Assembly (NCBI GenBank): GCA_024364805.1
Contig: CM044495.1
Location: forward strand, 73,297,215-73,341,837
Direction: 5' to 3'
DNA length: 44,623 nt
From: Euprymna scolopes
Taxonomy: Eukaryota; Mollusca; Cephalopoda; Sepiida; Sepiolidae
Of the stretch, positions 12,690-24,046 are shown in pieces (within the stretch, counting starts at the first letter, position 1; each line of letters starts with the position of its first letter). Position numbers and translations under genes: made by a program. The notes under the pieces were generated by a model. That model was not told the DNA's origin. It was given only the letters and a program-made list of their open reading frames with translations, and searched no databases.

Positions 12690-14135
12690 GATTAGAAAGA
12701 AAGACGCCGTTATGACAGCTGGGAGAAGGTCGAGCCGATCAATTCAGATCCCGCAGTTCCCGATGCTGTGGGGATTGCGGTGAAAGTTGGATCTGTGCTA
12801 TGACAAGTATCCAAGAGAAAAACTTTTCAGCGGAAGCATGCTGGCTCTTCCAGAAACAACGTTGCTAGACAGAGCAAATCCACCCAGACTCTTATGATAG
12901 TCTAATCTCAAATCTTCATGCACTGAGTTCGTACTGGGCTAGAAGTAATCAAGGGATACTCTGTTGAGGTTTTAATAGAGTTCACCAAGAGAATCTGTCG
13001 GAATAGACTATCACACTTCAAATCGGGTCAGTGTCATTTTAACAATGAAAATGCACGAGTTCTCAACTCCATCGTTGTTACAGGCTATTTGACCATGCAT
13101 GCTTATGAAAATTGTTATCCAGACAGTTCCTCTACATCCTTATAGTCCAGGCCTTGTTCCATGTGACTTCTGATTATTTACATAAGTTCAAGGAAACATA
13201 AGAGGCTGTCGTTCTGAGATAATCTAGGAGATGAAAGTTGCTGTGACAAATGGTGACTGGTCATCAGTATCCCGGTCATTAGTTTCCTGTTCATAAGTGG
13301 CCTTAGTCTTAAGTGCCCTATCTTTTTAGTGTACCCTTTTCTTTATTTACTGGTCATGTCTATTTTGAACTGATACTAACAAAAAAATGCTTTTGCATCG
13401 ATAATAACAAAATATATAAATTTATAAAAGGAAAGAAAATTAAGATCAAAGTTAGGATGACAATGAATAAAACTGAATCATTTATGATGTATAACACTGC
13501 CACAATCCGACAATAACTGCTTGTTCCTGCTCTTGACTGTAACTTACTAAGCTGCTTAAATAAATCATGGCTAAGGATACAAAGGTAACAAAAGGGTGGT
13601 GAGATAAAGACAAAGAACGGAAAACAGCTATTCAATTACCCAGAATAGAACTAGTATTTATCCCAAGTAATTTTAGCGTGATCTCTAATAATCTGCTTGG
13701 TCCACTTTTCCTCCATGCACTCTAATGAGGTAAAATTTATTTGACCCTATTTTAATGACCTAAGAATTTATTTAACATCATTTTAATGATTCAGAGACAA
13801 ATCTAAAGCGCTTAATCCTTATTGATATTCTTGCTTTATGTACCTCGTACACAAATAAAAACGTACACTAAAGACCTATGGCACTTAAACCCTATGACAC
13901 TTATGACCGATATACATTACCAGGTTACTTATAACCGGGGCATTTTTACCTGCAATACTAATGACCAGAACATTAATTACCTAAGTCCGTGACGAGAGTC
14001 ATTGACAAGATCACACAAAGGATTTCTATGGAGCCTTCCAAAAGTGGTTCGAACGGTACAAGAGCATTGCACTCAGAGGAGATTACTTCGAAGAAGACTA
14101 GAGTTTCATATGTGTACTATCAATAAAATCGTCCA
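12690..14135 (+). pseudogene. Mariner transposase remnant, split by a 741-bp insertion
   Basis: Across several frames, transposase blocks appear in family order: SWIC (first catalytic block, near 12787-12800), SKRKTFQRKHAGSSR, ARQSKS, then GYSVEVLIEFTKRI, FKSGQ, NENARVLNSIVVTGYLT (second catalytic block; the usual HDN reads NEN), SPGLVPCDF (third catalytic block with Asp kept) and a weakly kept LRGCR-like stretch. After the insertion it resumes at 13989 with VTRVIDKITQ and FYGAFQKWFERYKS, and ends with GDYFEED and a stop near 14097. This is the C-terminal two thirds of a ~345-residue DD34D mariner transposase. The N-terminal helix-turn-helix region is not readable. Frameshifts and the insertion make it dead. 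Inverted terminal repeats were not found. Confidence 0.85.
13248..13988. mobile_element. 741-bp foldback-like element inserted in the mariner, 5-bp target duplication
   Basis: The mariner sequence stops at GTGAC (13243-13247) and restarts at GTGAC (13989-13993). The joined mariner reads CTGTGACGAGAG, so GTGAC is a 5-bp target-site duplication. The insert's ends are inverted arrays of a degenerate 15-16-bp word close to GGTCATAAGTGCCC. On the left (13258-13328) are TGGTCATCAGTATCC, CGGTCATTAGTTTCC, TGTTCATAAGTGGCC and TAGTCTTAAGTGCCC. On the right, reverse-complemented (13865-13975), are TGGTCATTAGTATTGC, GGTTATAAGTAACCT, CGGTCATAAGTGTCA and GTTTAAGTGCC. Both inner edges end in TTTAGTGTAC. The centre has only short frames (91 codons or fewer) with no transposase signature, so it looks non-autonomous. 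Inverted ends made of short tandem words recall Foldback/Galileo-type elements; that comparison is an inference. Confidence 0.85.
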
Positions 14136-14139
14136 TAGG

Positions 14140-15985
14140 AAAACAATCAAGAAACTTATTTGGGAGACTTGTACTATCCGTAACAACCAGATCGCACCCG
14201 ACTATAATAGACGAACTACTGCTCGAAAAGTCACCTCGTAGAATTTTAAATCTCAAAAACTTATAGTCGGAATGTTTTCTTATGACAGCAAATTCATTTA
14301 AAATTTCTACGACAAAATATTTTTATTAAAGCACAGGGATACCTATCACGTCCAGTCGTTCAGTCTTCTGAAAAACAATATAAAAACGTCACTTGTATAA
14401 TCGTCCATCCCGACAAAGAACTTGAAGTACTGCATAGCCGTTACTCTAAATCAAAAAGGCCAACTATACGCTTATTCAACTTTTGGGCTGCCTGGTCAGC
14501 GGAATTTGTTGAAGAAGAGACTAAAAAATGTTTGTTAGCAACTTTATTGCGACTTCTAAAGCGAATAGATACTCTGCGTTCAGAAAAACAAACAAATAAA
14601 GAACATTTATGGATTTTTATGAAATGCGATTCAAAGAACCCCACACTCGTTACTTTATTGTTAGAAATACGTCATACCTAATGTTTGTTCCTCAATTGGT
14701 TCACTGTTCTGAACTGCAATGAATATGACGCCTCATAAACGACTTTTTAAATATAATCTTCGGAAGAGTAATGGGAGGAGGAAAATAACTAAATTACGAC
14801 CTAGGAATTCTAAGCACTTAAGAAAAATTGGAGTGATAAAACACCCCATAGGACTGACGCGGCGTTAAATACTTCATTTTTTAGTCACATTTTTCATTCC
14901 GGTTACCGATGAAGTTGTCGAATATCGTTTGGCGTGTTTCCCAGTGAATACAGTTTCTGCTTTTGAAATGATTCAAGATCGAAGGTAATTAATTAAATGT
15001 CATTACATATGTTTATAGAAAATCATGCAGGGCCCACCCGGTAGAAGTACGCTTCGAACGTTTTAAATTTATGTAAAAATCATGAAAGCCTGACTAAAGA
15101 AAGTTAATGAAAGAAAGTAAAAATGTCGTCGGATTTATAACAAGAGAAAATCAGCAAATAAAAGCCTCCACAGTTTAAAGAAAACTGAAACTTCAACTTA
15201 AGCGGTAAACGCGTTTTATAACAGAACAACGACATGTGGCAGAATTATAACGCATTTAGAGAAACACATTGCGAAAACAAAGAATACGACAAACGGAAAT
15301 GATGCGTTGGTGAAAATCTAAATATATTTTAAAATTTCAAGTAAGAAATGGAACTATCATTTATGAGAAACTCACCTAATAAATACACAATACATCATTG
15401 TTTTTTTTTAAATAAATAACCGTTAGGGGTACCTGAGTTTGCCAGGTAATTAAATATAGAAGGAATTATATTACGTTTGACAGACCTGATATGCAAAGGA
15501 TATTGGACATTTTCCCTTATTATATGGCAATCGAAGGCTTCATCGATACGCCAACCTCTATTCGAGTCTATGCATGGGGTCATTTGGTAACTGTACTTAA
15601 TGTAAAAATTTAAATGATAACGATAATTGTACTTAAAAACTGGATAAAAAATGCTAAAATGTAATCGCCCTAAAACAAGAAGTGCGTTATCATCTTTTCA
15701 CCAGTTTCTAAAGCAGAAAAAATGCAAAAAAGAGGCTATTCTCGGTTTGATGAGTATATGCCAGTTTAAGTGAATTTCTTAAATGTTCTTATCAGTATGA
15801 AAATATTCATTTTTACGGTCCGTTGCAATGGCCGTATTACTTTACAGTTCATAAAGTTGAGAATGGTTTTATCGCTTTCAGAGGAAAGAAAGGAAAAACT
15901 TAAAAATTAAACTCGCTGAAAAAAGTCTAATAAAAAAAAGAAACTTTTAACAAAAACAAGACGTTTGAATGTTTAAAAACATTAC
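14140..15985. other. Stretch without recognisable gene
   Basis: No family recognised on either strand. A 62-codon minus-strand frame at 15395-15583 has unusually balanced composition (residues such as CIDSNRGWRIDEAFDCH), but I cannot link it to a family. It may be a scrap of an unknown element. Confidence 0.5.
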
Positions 15986-15988
15986 ATA

Positions 15989-16016
15989 TTGAATAGAAAG
16001 TTCTTGCGGTTTTGAA
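15989..16016 (-). repeat. Probable 3' terminal inverted repeat of the Hsmar1-type mariner
   Basis: TTGAATAGAAAGTTCTTGCG followed by GTTTTGAA resembles the known Hsmar1-type terminal repeat, which carries AAAAGTAATTGCGGTTTT. It lies about 47 bp beyond the transposase stop and follows TA, the usual mariner target. The matching repeat at the other end (about 17060-17085) is at best very degenerate. Confidence 0.6.
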
Positions 16017-16059
16017 CTTATCAATTCAGATGAACATAGCCATAGCTCGACTCCAAGCA

Positions 16060-17031
16060 AAGGTTATTTATCAAAGTAAACATCATCAGAATGAACAAAT
16101 ATTTGTCAATGCGAAACGATCGTATTTCTTCCAGTAACGTAAAAAAAATAGCGTTGTGGGGTGTTTAAGTAAGTAATGACGTTTTTGATATCAGTTGGGT
16201 TACTGAAGCATTTTTCACGCAGAAAATTGTTTAGATGCTTGAAAAATGGTAGCCAGTAGGTGCGAGTTCTGCAGAGTAAGGCGGATAAGGCATAGTTTCT
16301 TATTCCAATTCGTTCAATTTCTGCAGCGTCAGTTTAGCAAAGTTTGGTCGAGAATTGGACCTTTTCTGTTGACCAATGCTGTGTGTTGTCGACAAAGTTT
16401 CTGATACATTTCATTCATTTGTAGATTTCACCGCCGTAATGGTTTTGCCACCATTCAAAAACTGTAATGGATGAGACCGGTCGAGGACGACCAAACAGTC
16501 ACTATGACCTATTTTATTGCAACTCTGGCAGCGGGAAGTGTTGTATAGCTTTATCGGTGTTAACTGCATTGAGCAGAGCGTCGGCAGTTATCATAAAGAA
16601 CCCACTTTTCATCACAAGTCACAACCCGCTCGAAGAGAAAGGTCGTTCTAGTTGCATAAAATAAGGGAAACGGACACTTCATAACGGTGTTTCTTTTTGT
16701 TGTCGTTCAATTCGTGAAGCATCCATTTATCAAGTATTTTTGTCTTTCGAATCTCTCTTAAGTTGTTTGAAATCGTCGTATACGTTACGTCTAATTCAGA
16801 AGCAATTTCTCGAACAGCTCTGCGTTGATTAAAATTGACTAAAGCTTTCAACTGGTCGTTGTCAATATCCGATGGCCGAATACTACGCTCATAATCTTCA
16901 AGACTCTTTTTACCGCGACGAAATTTCTTTAATACACTATTGTGTTGTGCGTTTAATAGTGTTTGCTGGGTCAAACGCTTCCTTGATATAGTGAAGTGTT
17001 TCATCAGCTTTTCTATCCTACTTTTAAACAA
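16060..17031 (-). pseudogene. Hsmar1/SETMAR-type mariner transposase, inactive
   Basis: The first 127 codons (17031 to 16648) are open. They carry the N-terminal DNA-binding half: FRRGKKSLEDYERSIRPSDI, the linker typical of this subfamily, then NDQLKALVNFNQRRAVREIA and ELDVTYTTISNNLREI (second helix-turn-helix), and DKWMLHELNDN. After a stop the catalytic half continues in several frames: VVTCDEKWVLYDN (first Asp present), FLNGGKTITA, TLQKLNELE, PPYSAELAPTGYHFFKHLNN, FLREKCF and VYFDK with a final stop near 16063. The second catalytic block (normally LLHDNARPH) is removed by a small deletion, and the third catalytic position reads Gly (PTGYHFF) where Asp or Asn is usual. About 323 residues equivalent against about 343 in Hsmar1, so close to full length but dead. 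The chosen start is the first Met in frame; about 20 N-terminal residues of the family are unreadable. Confidence 0.9.
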
Positions 17032-17089
17032 GTGTGAATTTCCTTTTTTCCATCCTGTATTACAAGGTTCTTAAAAGAAGACATAATTT

Positions 17090-19510
17090 TTTAAACGATT
17101 GTAATTTAAAGGATTGGATTGATCAGAAAAAGTATGTTAAAATGATATGTAAAATAAACGGTGTTATAATGGAAACTGATTGGAAAATACATCATTTGAA
17201 AAAAAATAGTCTTACACAAGAACTTTTTATTCGACTTAATACTTAATGTGTTATTAAAAGTGAAAAATGACCTGTGCTTGGTGTGAACCTCAAAAAGTTC
17301 GTCTGTAAGCGAACAATACTCAAACCAACATTGCAACAACATTACGACGCTGCGAATTTATCTCTGTAAAATGAAGGAAAAATTAATAACAACCACGCTT
17401 GCGTAGATTATATTATTTAAAAAAGAGCGTAGAATGCAAAATTTTTATATGCCTTTCCCTTCAAATAAAATGACATTTATACCTCAGAAAATTGACGATT
17501 TTGTCTAACTTTAAGATAATATGCATCAGGATACGTTTTTCAGTCAATACTATATTCATCTTGGGTCATGTTGTATTTTGGACTTTTAACACCCACACCC
17601 AAAACACATAATAACAGACTACTGAGATTTTATTATAAATTAATCGATGTTAATGTCAATTATAAAAGTGTCGGAAGAATACACGCAAAATATCGAAGTA
17701 AATGAATGAAAATATAAGTACTTCCTAGAGATTGCCAAAATATACCCCCATCTAAAATTATTATGTAAAATCTGCATAATACAATAAACCATTTCCTTGA
17801 TAAAAAATAAATACACCATGATTAAAAGAAGTCCATATCTTGTTAAAAAAAGAAAACCGCGATACTACTGAAAGCGAATATCTTCTAAATAGTGTATGAT
17901 TTTGAAAATTCTTGGCGAACGGTTCAAACAAACACACACTCAAGATAAACGGAGGATAATCTCAAAGATGGTAGCTGAGAAGAGAAATTTAATTTAATCC
18001 AAATTCTACCACAGAAACCTGACAAAACAATCCAAATTTTGGTAGTATCTTTAGTGAATGTAAAGTGAACGTAAATGTAAAGTCCAGGACAACAAGTAAC
18101 GTATAAACCAATGTAAATAAAACAAAATTAAAAAAAAAAAGTTGGCAAGCACGGCTCTGCAAGTACAGCCAATAAAAATGATTGAAAGACCCAGAAAAAA
18201 GTGTCAGATCCCTCTGAAGAAGTTAAAGAACATTGAATCTATAGAAGTATAGAAATACAAACGGAAAAACGCATCAAAGAAGGAAGTTCGCACAACCAGA
18301 TCGTCAACAAGTTGGTATAGTGCGACACATCATTTCAAAAGGTGACTGTTGGAGGTAAAAAAAACCATTGAAATGTACGAGACGTATATTTGATTTAATG
18401 TTACTTATTGTATACTCTATAGTACTCCGCATATCGATGGGCGTCTGGACGATATTTGGTCTTGTAAATATGAATGTATTACAGTATGAACCAGATACCG
18501 ACGTTCTATCAAACGCCTACAGTGAAAATGACGATTAAGAAAAGAGAGATTAACAATGTTTTTTACGTGAGAAAATGACTGTCGCGAAAAAAACATCATG
18601 TTTCTGAATTGTGCATATGAAAATTAAGAATTTGTTTGTCTTAAATTATTCTGGTGTCCTCAACTTAAATGATATTCTCACAACAATATTGTCCATATAA
18701 ACTCCAACCTTCTTTAAATGTACCCGTTCGAACTCGGACATTTTTTGCGCGAGATTTCTAAGAGAATAAATCCGCTGGTGTAGAAACTTTTGTTCTGTTA
18801 GTCATGACCGGGTAAAGTCATTAGCACTTGGTAACTCTTAGTATAATCCGCACAATTGTATCTTTTATCATCTAATGAACTTTTGGAATGTCTCTTCATA
18901 AATTATTATCAAGAGTAATCTAGAATCTTAGAAAGAAATGTAAATTTTTAAATTAATTATTGGTTTTTGTTTTCATTTTTTCAATTTCTAAATGACGATT
19001 TCAAAATACATAAAATGTTACATAGTCAAAGTATTATGGTTTCATGTGTATCCACACACTAAAAAGCACCGTTCTGTTTGTAAAGAAGATGCTCTCTTTG
19101 TATTACAATTTTGTATGTATTGCCTTCTTTGAAGTTAATGCAACATATATCTAATCACGGACACATTCATAACAAGCAAATGAATATTGAAAATTGCAAG
19201 TGATAAAAAGCGAAGAAAGTGGCAAAATCAACCCGAAAAAAATATGAAAGAACAAAACATCTGTAAATTGCTTAGATACGCTGTTTCTGATATCGATTTT
19301 ATTTCTGATGTCAAAGCAAAAGAAACGTCTTCACACCAAACGATTTTGTCACATGAAATGACAAACAAAGACTGATTTCGAAGAATTTCAAATGCAATTT
19401 GATACTGTTTGCAATGAAAAGTAAGCACCTTATATCTTGGCCAATAGTTGTTATTTTTCAATATCCAATATATCATATCTAAATCAAACCCGTTTCTATA
19501 TAAATAACGC
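17090..19510. other. AT-rich stretch without recognisable gene
   Basis: No readable protein family, RNA gene or transposon on either strand. Only short chance frames (82 codons or fewer). Poly-A tracts near 18128-18142 could mark retroposed tails, but I see no body attached. Confidence 0.55.
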
Positions 19511-19514
19511 TCGA

Positions 19515-20186
19515 AAAAATAGAATTCGAATTTAAACTCCTCGGCTCAACGTTCACAGGAAACATGAGTTGGGACAATGACATTGAAAATATTGCCAGGA
19601 CCACTGTGAAGAAGGTAAGTTCTCTCTACCGTGCTAGAAAGCTACTAACGCCCGAAGTATCCTGCACCTCTATAAGGCCACCATTCGCCCATATAGAGTG
19701 GGTCTGCTACTAGTCCCTCGCTCCTAAACAAGGTTCAAAAGAGAGTCGCCAACCTGATAGATCTTGAACTGTCATCTAAACTTACGCCTCTATCCCATCG
19801 ACAAAATGTTGCATCCCTCTTCCTGTTCTACAAGTACTTTAACGGTGAATGCGCTGACGAACTGCAAGCACTTGTACCCCCTCAACGTAAATACCCCGAC
19901 AAACCCGACAAGCAGCTTCATCACACCCCTTCACAGGAGAGTACCCTAGATGTAAGAGAGCCTTCTACTCCAGTAGTTTCTTCTCCAGAACCGCTAGACT
20001 TTGGTACTCCCTTCCGGGTCCCTGCTTCCCCAGCTGTACTAACATGAAGAAGTTCAAGTGTAACGTGAACCGACACCTTGCTGCCCAACTCCCTACATAG
20101 TACCCCTGTAGCGTATGTCCCTGATAGTAGCCTCCTACATCAAAGTGGCAATGTGCCTTGTTTGGGGTGAAAATGTAAAAAAAAAA
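19515..20186 (+). mobile_element. 5'-truncated LINE 3' end, same family as 41.8 kb
   Basis: This closely matches the last 670 bp or so of the LINE at 41822-43174. Shared peptides include EFKLLGSTFTGNMSWDND, RKLLTPE, RCKRAFYSS, TARLWYSLPG, KKFKCNVNRHLAAQLPT and the stop. The same 3' UTR follows (TACCCCTGTAGC, AAAGTGGCAATGTGCCTT, TTTGGGGTGAAAATGTAA) with an A tail ending at 20186. It is truncated at the 5' side near 19515, carries an internal deletion where the other copy encodes MEYCCHILAGASA, and changes frame several times. No reverse transcriptase palm remains. Confidence 0.9.
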
Positions 20187-20189
20187 GAA

Positions 20190-20545
20190 ACACACGATCT
20201 TTTCACTATCTTTTAACCTATACACAAATACCAGCACGATCCTGGCAATAATCTCATCATTATTTTTTTCTGAATACATGGGTTGTATCTTCTGAACTGT
20301 GTCCCAATACATACTATACGGTCAGCATACTATTAAGGCACCTCTATACTGTTAACATATTTTGGACCAAACTGTGGATATACCATGACCATTATCCTAC
20401 ATATATATTACAGTTCGTCTTTACATGGACTAACCGTACATTGAACAAAACTCGTAAAGGTGAGATATATCGCTTGAAATACTGGAATCTATTTACAATA
20501 TCTTGATAAATAAGGTTTTTGTTGGATAAAGACGTACTTGAAATA
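20190..20545. other. Short stretch without recognisable gene
   Basis: Nothing recognisable between the LINE tail and the next reverse transcriptase scrap. Contains only AT-rich sequence and a short TA run. Confidence 0.5.
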
Positions 20546-20554
20546 TGACTTTAA

Positions 20555-20860
20555 CGTAAATGTACACCAGGGATTGGTCCCTGAACAGTAATTTTCTATT
20601 TTGTTTCATATATATGATAAAATTGTGTCCGAGATTGTTATATTTGCTGAAGACGCAAAGCTCCACTCTCGAAAACTGTCGTAAGACGAAGATACATACG
20701 AGCTCAAAATCAATAAAATCCCAGACTCTTTCGTAAAGGCATTCAAAAATGTCGTAGAATCTTTTAAATTCGTTAAATTATTGGTATACATCAGGTGACA
20801 GAAAACTTTACAAGATTTCAAGTACAGATGGGCAGCTACACCACGAATCTAATTACATCC
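20555..20860 (+). mobile_element. Second LINE type, CR1-like RT scrap around the active site
   Basis: Translation gives VHQGLVPEQ, a stop, FSILFHIYDKI, then VIFAEDAKL and EDTYELKINKI. These line up with the VPQGSVLGPLLF, INDI and FADDAKL blocks of CR1/Jockey-group reverse transcriptases. The active-site FADD reads FAED, so one catalytic Asp is Glu. The wording FAxDAKL differs from the YADDxTLYN of the other LINEs here, so this is probably a different family. It is broken by a stop and by loss of flanking domains. Confidence 0.6.
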
Positions 20861-20949
20861 TACTAAAGCCTGAATGTTACAACTGGTAACTTTCACAAAT
20901 GCAATCTGGACGTGAGGACACTTTAAAAGAACGATTTGCAATAATGTCC

Positions 20950-21513
20950 GTTTTTAAGTTAGAAATAATGCTACAGAATCGTATGGAATGCGCAGCCTTC
21001 TTTTGGAACATCTTGCATGAATCGAGTCTCAGGTTTTAAGTGATCCAAGTAAGGCAGGGAGTCTGTGAGGGATTGTAAGGGAAAGTGGTAGAGTAAGGAA
21101 TTCAGAACATCAGAGTTGATTGTCCAAATAAAGTATTTCATGGACAAGGACCGTTTCGTGTCTATAGAGACAATAAGTGCACTTTCTGAAATTGTACACT
21201 TATTGTCAGTGTACACACTCTTATTCGCGAGAAACTGGAGATGCGAAATGTTTGTCGCAGGGGTTTTCAGCGTTGTTACAGATAATTTGACTAAAATGAG
21301 CATCAAGACAGTTTCTCACCCTTTGATTCGTGTAATTTTTAGTTATTACTCAAGTTCAAGGAAAACGTAAAAGATTGTCTGGATGAGACAATTTAGGAGG
21401 TGAATGAGTCTGTGACGAAGATCATTGTTACGCTTACACAATAGGACTCCCATGGCGCGTTCCAACAGTTCTTGTAACCGTACAACAAGTGCATAGTAGC
21501 CGGGGGACATTAC
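20950..21513 (+). pseudogene. Internally deleted mariner transposase remnant
   Basis: Readable blocks are DRFVSIETISALSEI and SVYTLLFARNWRCEMFVAG (about 21147-21260, the second helix-turn-helix to linker region), then VTDNLTKMSIKTVSHP. The frame then shifts, and FKENVKDCLDETI, EVNESVTKIIVTLTQ, SHGAFQQFL, PYNKC and AGGHYF can be read to about 21513. The junction TDNL-TKMSIK joins the inter-domain linker to the segment just before the third catalytic block. About 130 codons holding the first two catalytic Asp residues are therefore missing. Such internal deletion derivatives are common in mariners. Upstream of 21116 the relation is uncertain. Its 3' end abuts the poly-A of the minus-strand LINE that begins at 21514. 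Confidence 0.8.
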
Positions 21514-23640
21514 TTTTTTTCTTTACTTATCTTCATGTCCCAACGAGGGAATACTATCTCTAAAAAAATAAGATGTTAGTTTACGTTGCATTTAAATTTC
21601 TCCATATTAGTACAGTTTGAGTATCAGACAGCAGGAGAGAATTCCAAAGTCTAGCTGTTATAGAATTATAAACAGTCAAGTGTTGTGATTTTGTTGCCAA
21701 GCAGGTTTGTCGAGAATATGTACATCAAGAGAGCACAAGCGCAATGAGTTAATCAGAGCACATTCCATTAAAATACTTGTAAAACAGACACAGATATGCA
21801 ACATTGCGGCGATGGGACAGAGGTTGGAGCTTAGTTGAGACCTATTAGATTGAAGACATTTTTGGACCTTATCCAAGAGGGAGAAACAAGGGGTAGATGC
21901 TCAAGCCCAGGTGGGTCAAAAATACTCCATACATGGACGAATGGTGGTCTCATAGAGGTACATGATACTCTTAGGTGGGAGCATTTTTCTAGCACCATAG
22001 TAGGAGCTTACCTTCCTTGCAGCAGCCTTCACAATGTCATCAATGTATTTATTCCAGTCCATATTTCCTGTGAATAACTAGTCGAAGAGTTAGAAGTAAG
22101 AATTCTTAGGCAGGCTGTTATTTGTCATGGTTATCGGTGGTTGGATATGTTTCTTGTAATTGTAAAAGAAGAGCAGCTACGTCTTACTAGCATTAAATGT
22201 CACAATCCATTTATTTCTCCATTCATCTACAAGATAGATACCATTTACTTATGATTAAGCCATAGTTCTGGATTTGTGTACATCCCCTCATGCATGTTAT
22301 AGAGCGTTGTATCATTAGCAAATGTACCATCTTGGGCTTAATCTTATCGAGGAAGTCATGATGATTACCAGGAATAATAGTGGTCCAATAAATTCGTCAC
22401 TTAGGCACTCCAACATGTATGTTATTCTGCTTGGATGAACGTCCATCATACAACCTGGATGGCCCTCTTGTCTAAGAAAGACTTAAATTTATTTAGTATT
22501 TGTCCAATTATATCGTATGAATTGATTTTAATGTGTAACCCTTCATGTCAAACTTTGTTAAAGACCTTGGATATATCGCGAGCTAAATCCCTGGCGTTAC
22601 CTGTCTAATCCAGTGCATTGTATATGCGTTCAAAGATGACTGTTAAAGTATCTGACGCAGGACGACATTTCCTCATTCTGTACTGTTTTGCAGAAAGTAG
22701 ATGAGCTTTTACAAGGTGGTGGACTCGTGTTTGATTGATTGGTGTCTCGAAGATGTTGGAAAAGGGGGGATACTTATAGGGCGATAATTGAAAGGATCGG
22801 TCGTTTTGCCAGAATCTTGTATATTGGTACTACAGATGCCATCGTCCATCTATTAGGGAAGCAAAATTCAGTAAGGGATTTTTTCTAGAGTTTGAGAAGT
22901 ACGGTGGCTAGTTCAGCTGAGCATTTATTAATTAGTATAGCAGAAATCAGATCAGGCCCACACGCCTGGAAAGTGTTTAAGTTTATTATGGCATCGCGGA
23001 CATATGAAGGGGTAATTTACAAATCATCAATTGTGTCTTCCGTCTGCATAAGGAAATTCGGGAGGGAGTTGTTTGTTAGCTCAAGGATGGAGTTTGGGGC
23101 GACCCACCGAGCAAGAAGTTCCACCTTTTCGGTTACCGTGCATGCAACCTTCTGTTGATTGTGGGGAAAATACTGATTGTCATTTATTCACAACTATATT
23201 ATAAATTTTCAAAAAAATCGCGCGTTCCTATTTTCTGCGATTCGATACGTTCCATGTTTATTTCAGCATGTCTGCTTTAGCTGTGGCTATTACGCTTTTA
23301 CTGTGATTTCTAACATCTATAAATTTTTGTCTATTTGCATTTGACTTATGACGTACGAGCCGGTGGAACGAATGCTATCTTTGTGCAATGGCAGCTGCCA
23401 AATCTGTAGTGAACTGTTGGTGAATGACGCTATAATACTTCTGTGCAGTGACACGTGCTTCAATGCCCACTTTACACCATTCCGTTTCCTTATTTGCACA
23501 CTGTTCAACAGGAGAGAGAAGATATTGGTCCATGAGGCATCTTTGAAATGTACTCTGATAGCTTCCCAGTCAACCAAGTTGTAGTATCTTGCCGTTATGA
23601 GTGGTGACTCCTCACTTTGATGCTTCAACTCAAATCTCAT
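21514..23640 (-). mobile_element. Long decayed Jockey-like LINE with endonuclease-RT linker and most of RT
   Basis: In element order on the minus strand: ARYYNLVDWEAIRVHFKDAS (linker between endonuclease and RT, about 23590-23530), LTEFCFPNRWTMASVVPIYK (about 22840-22890), LARDISKVFNKV (palm motif A), FANDTTLYNMH (catalytic box; YADD reads FAND, about 22290-22330), VTFNASKT (about 22180), NMDWNKYIDDIVKAA and TTIRPCMEYF (about 21930-22060), LDKVQKCLQ, and LWNSL near the end. It finishes in an A-rich tail, seen as the T run at 21514-21520. Many stops and frameshifts interrupt it, and no frame is longer than 107 codons. It shows the same domain order as the 41.8-kb LINE at much greater divergence. 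The 5' endonuclease is not visible. Confidence 0.85.
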
Positions 23641-23644
23641 GGTT

Positions 23645-23992
23645 CTAAATTAATTTGCTTAGCATTTAGCCTCAATTAACTTGTCTAATTTTTAATCCTG
23701 AACTGAAAAAGAATATTATAGCGAATGACCTATAAAAATGTGTATTTAAGCAGGAACGCGGAGATATGAACTGTAAGATTGAGAAAAATATGTGGAAACA
23801 TTTAAAAACAGGATGGATTTAAAAATTCAAGAAACTGAATTAACAAAATTGCAATTCATGTCAGTATAAAAGTTAATCCACAAAACGGAATTCCAGTTTT
23901 TATCATTTGATCATATTTTCTGTGAAAAGTTGTAATAAATATGATAAAGCATGGGCCCTAATATAACCGCAAATGATTATGATTTTTTAATA

Positions 23993-23995
<3 letters not shown>
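23645..23995. other. AT-rich stretch without recognisable gene
   Basis: Nothing recognised. If the LINE interrupted the mariner, the mariner's 3' flank might resume here, but I cannot read it. Confidence 0.45.

Positions 23996-23999
<4 letters not shown>

Positions 24000-24044
<45 letters not shown>
24000..24044. repeat. (TA)n microsatellite
   Basis: Uninterrupted AT dinucleotide run. Confidence 0.95.

Positions 24045-24046
<2 letters not shown>

Noticed and set aside
15395-15583. 62-codon minus-strand frame with protein-like composition
   Set aside because: No recognisable motif, no other member in the window and no flanking element structure.
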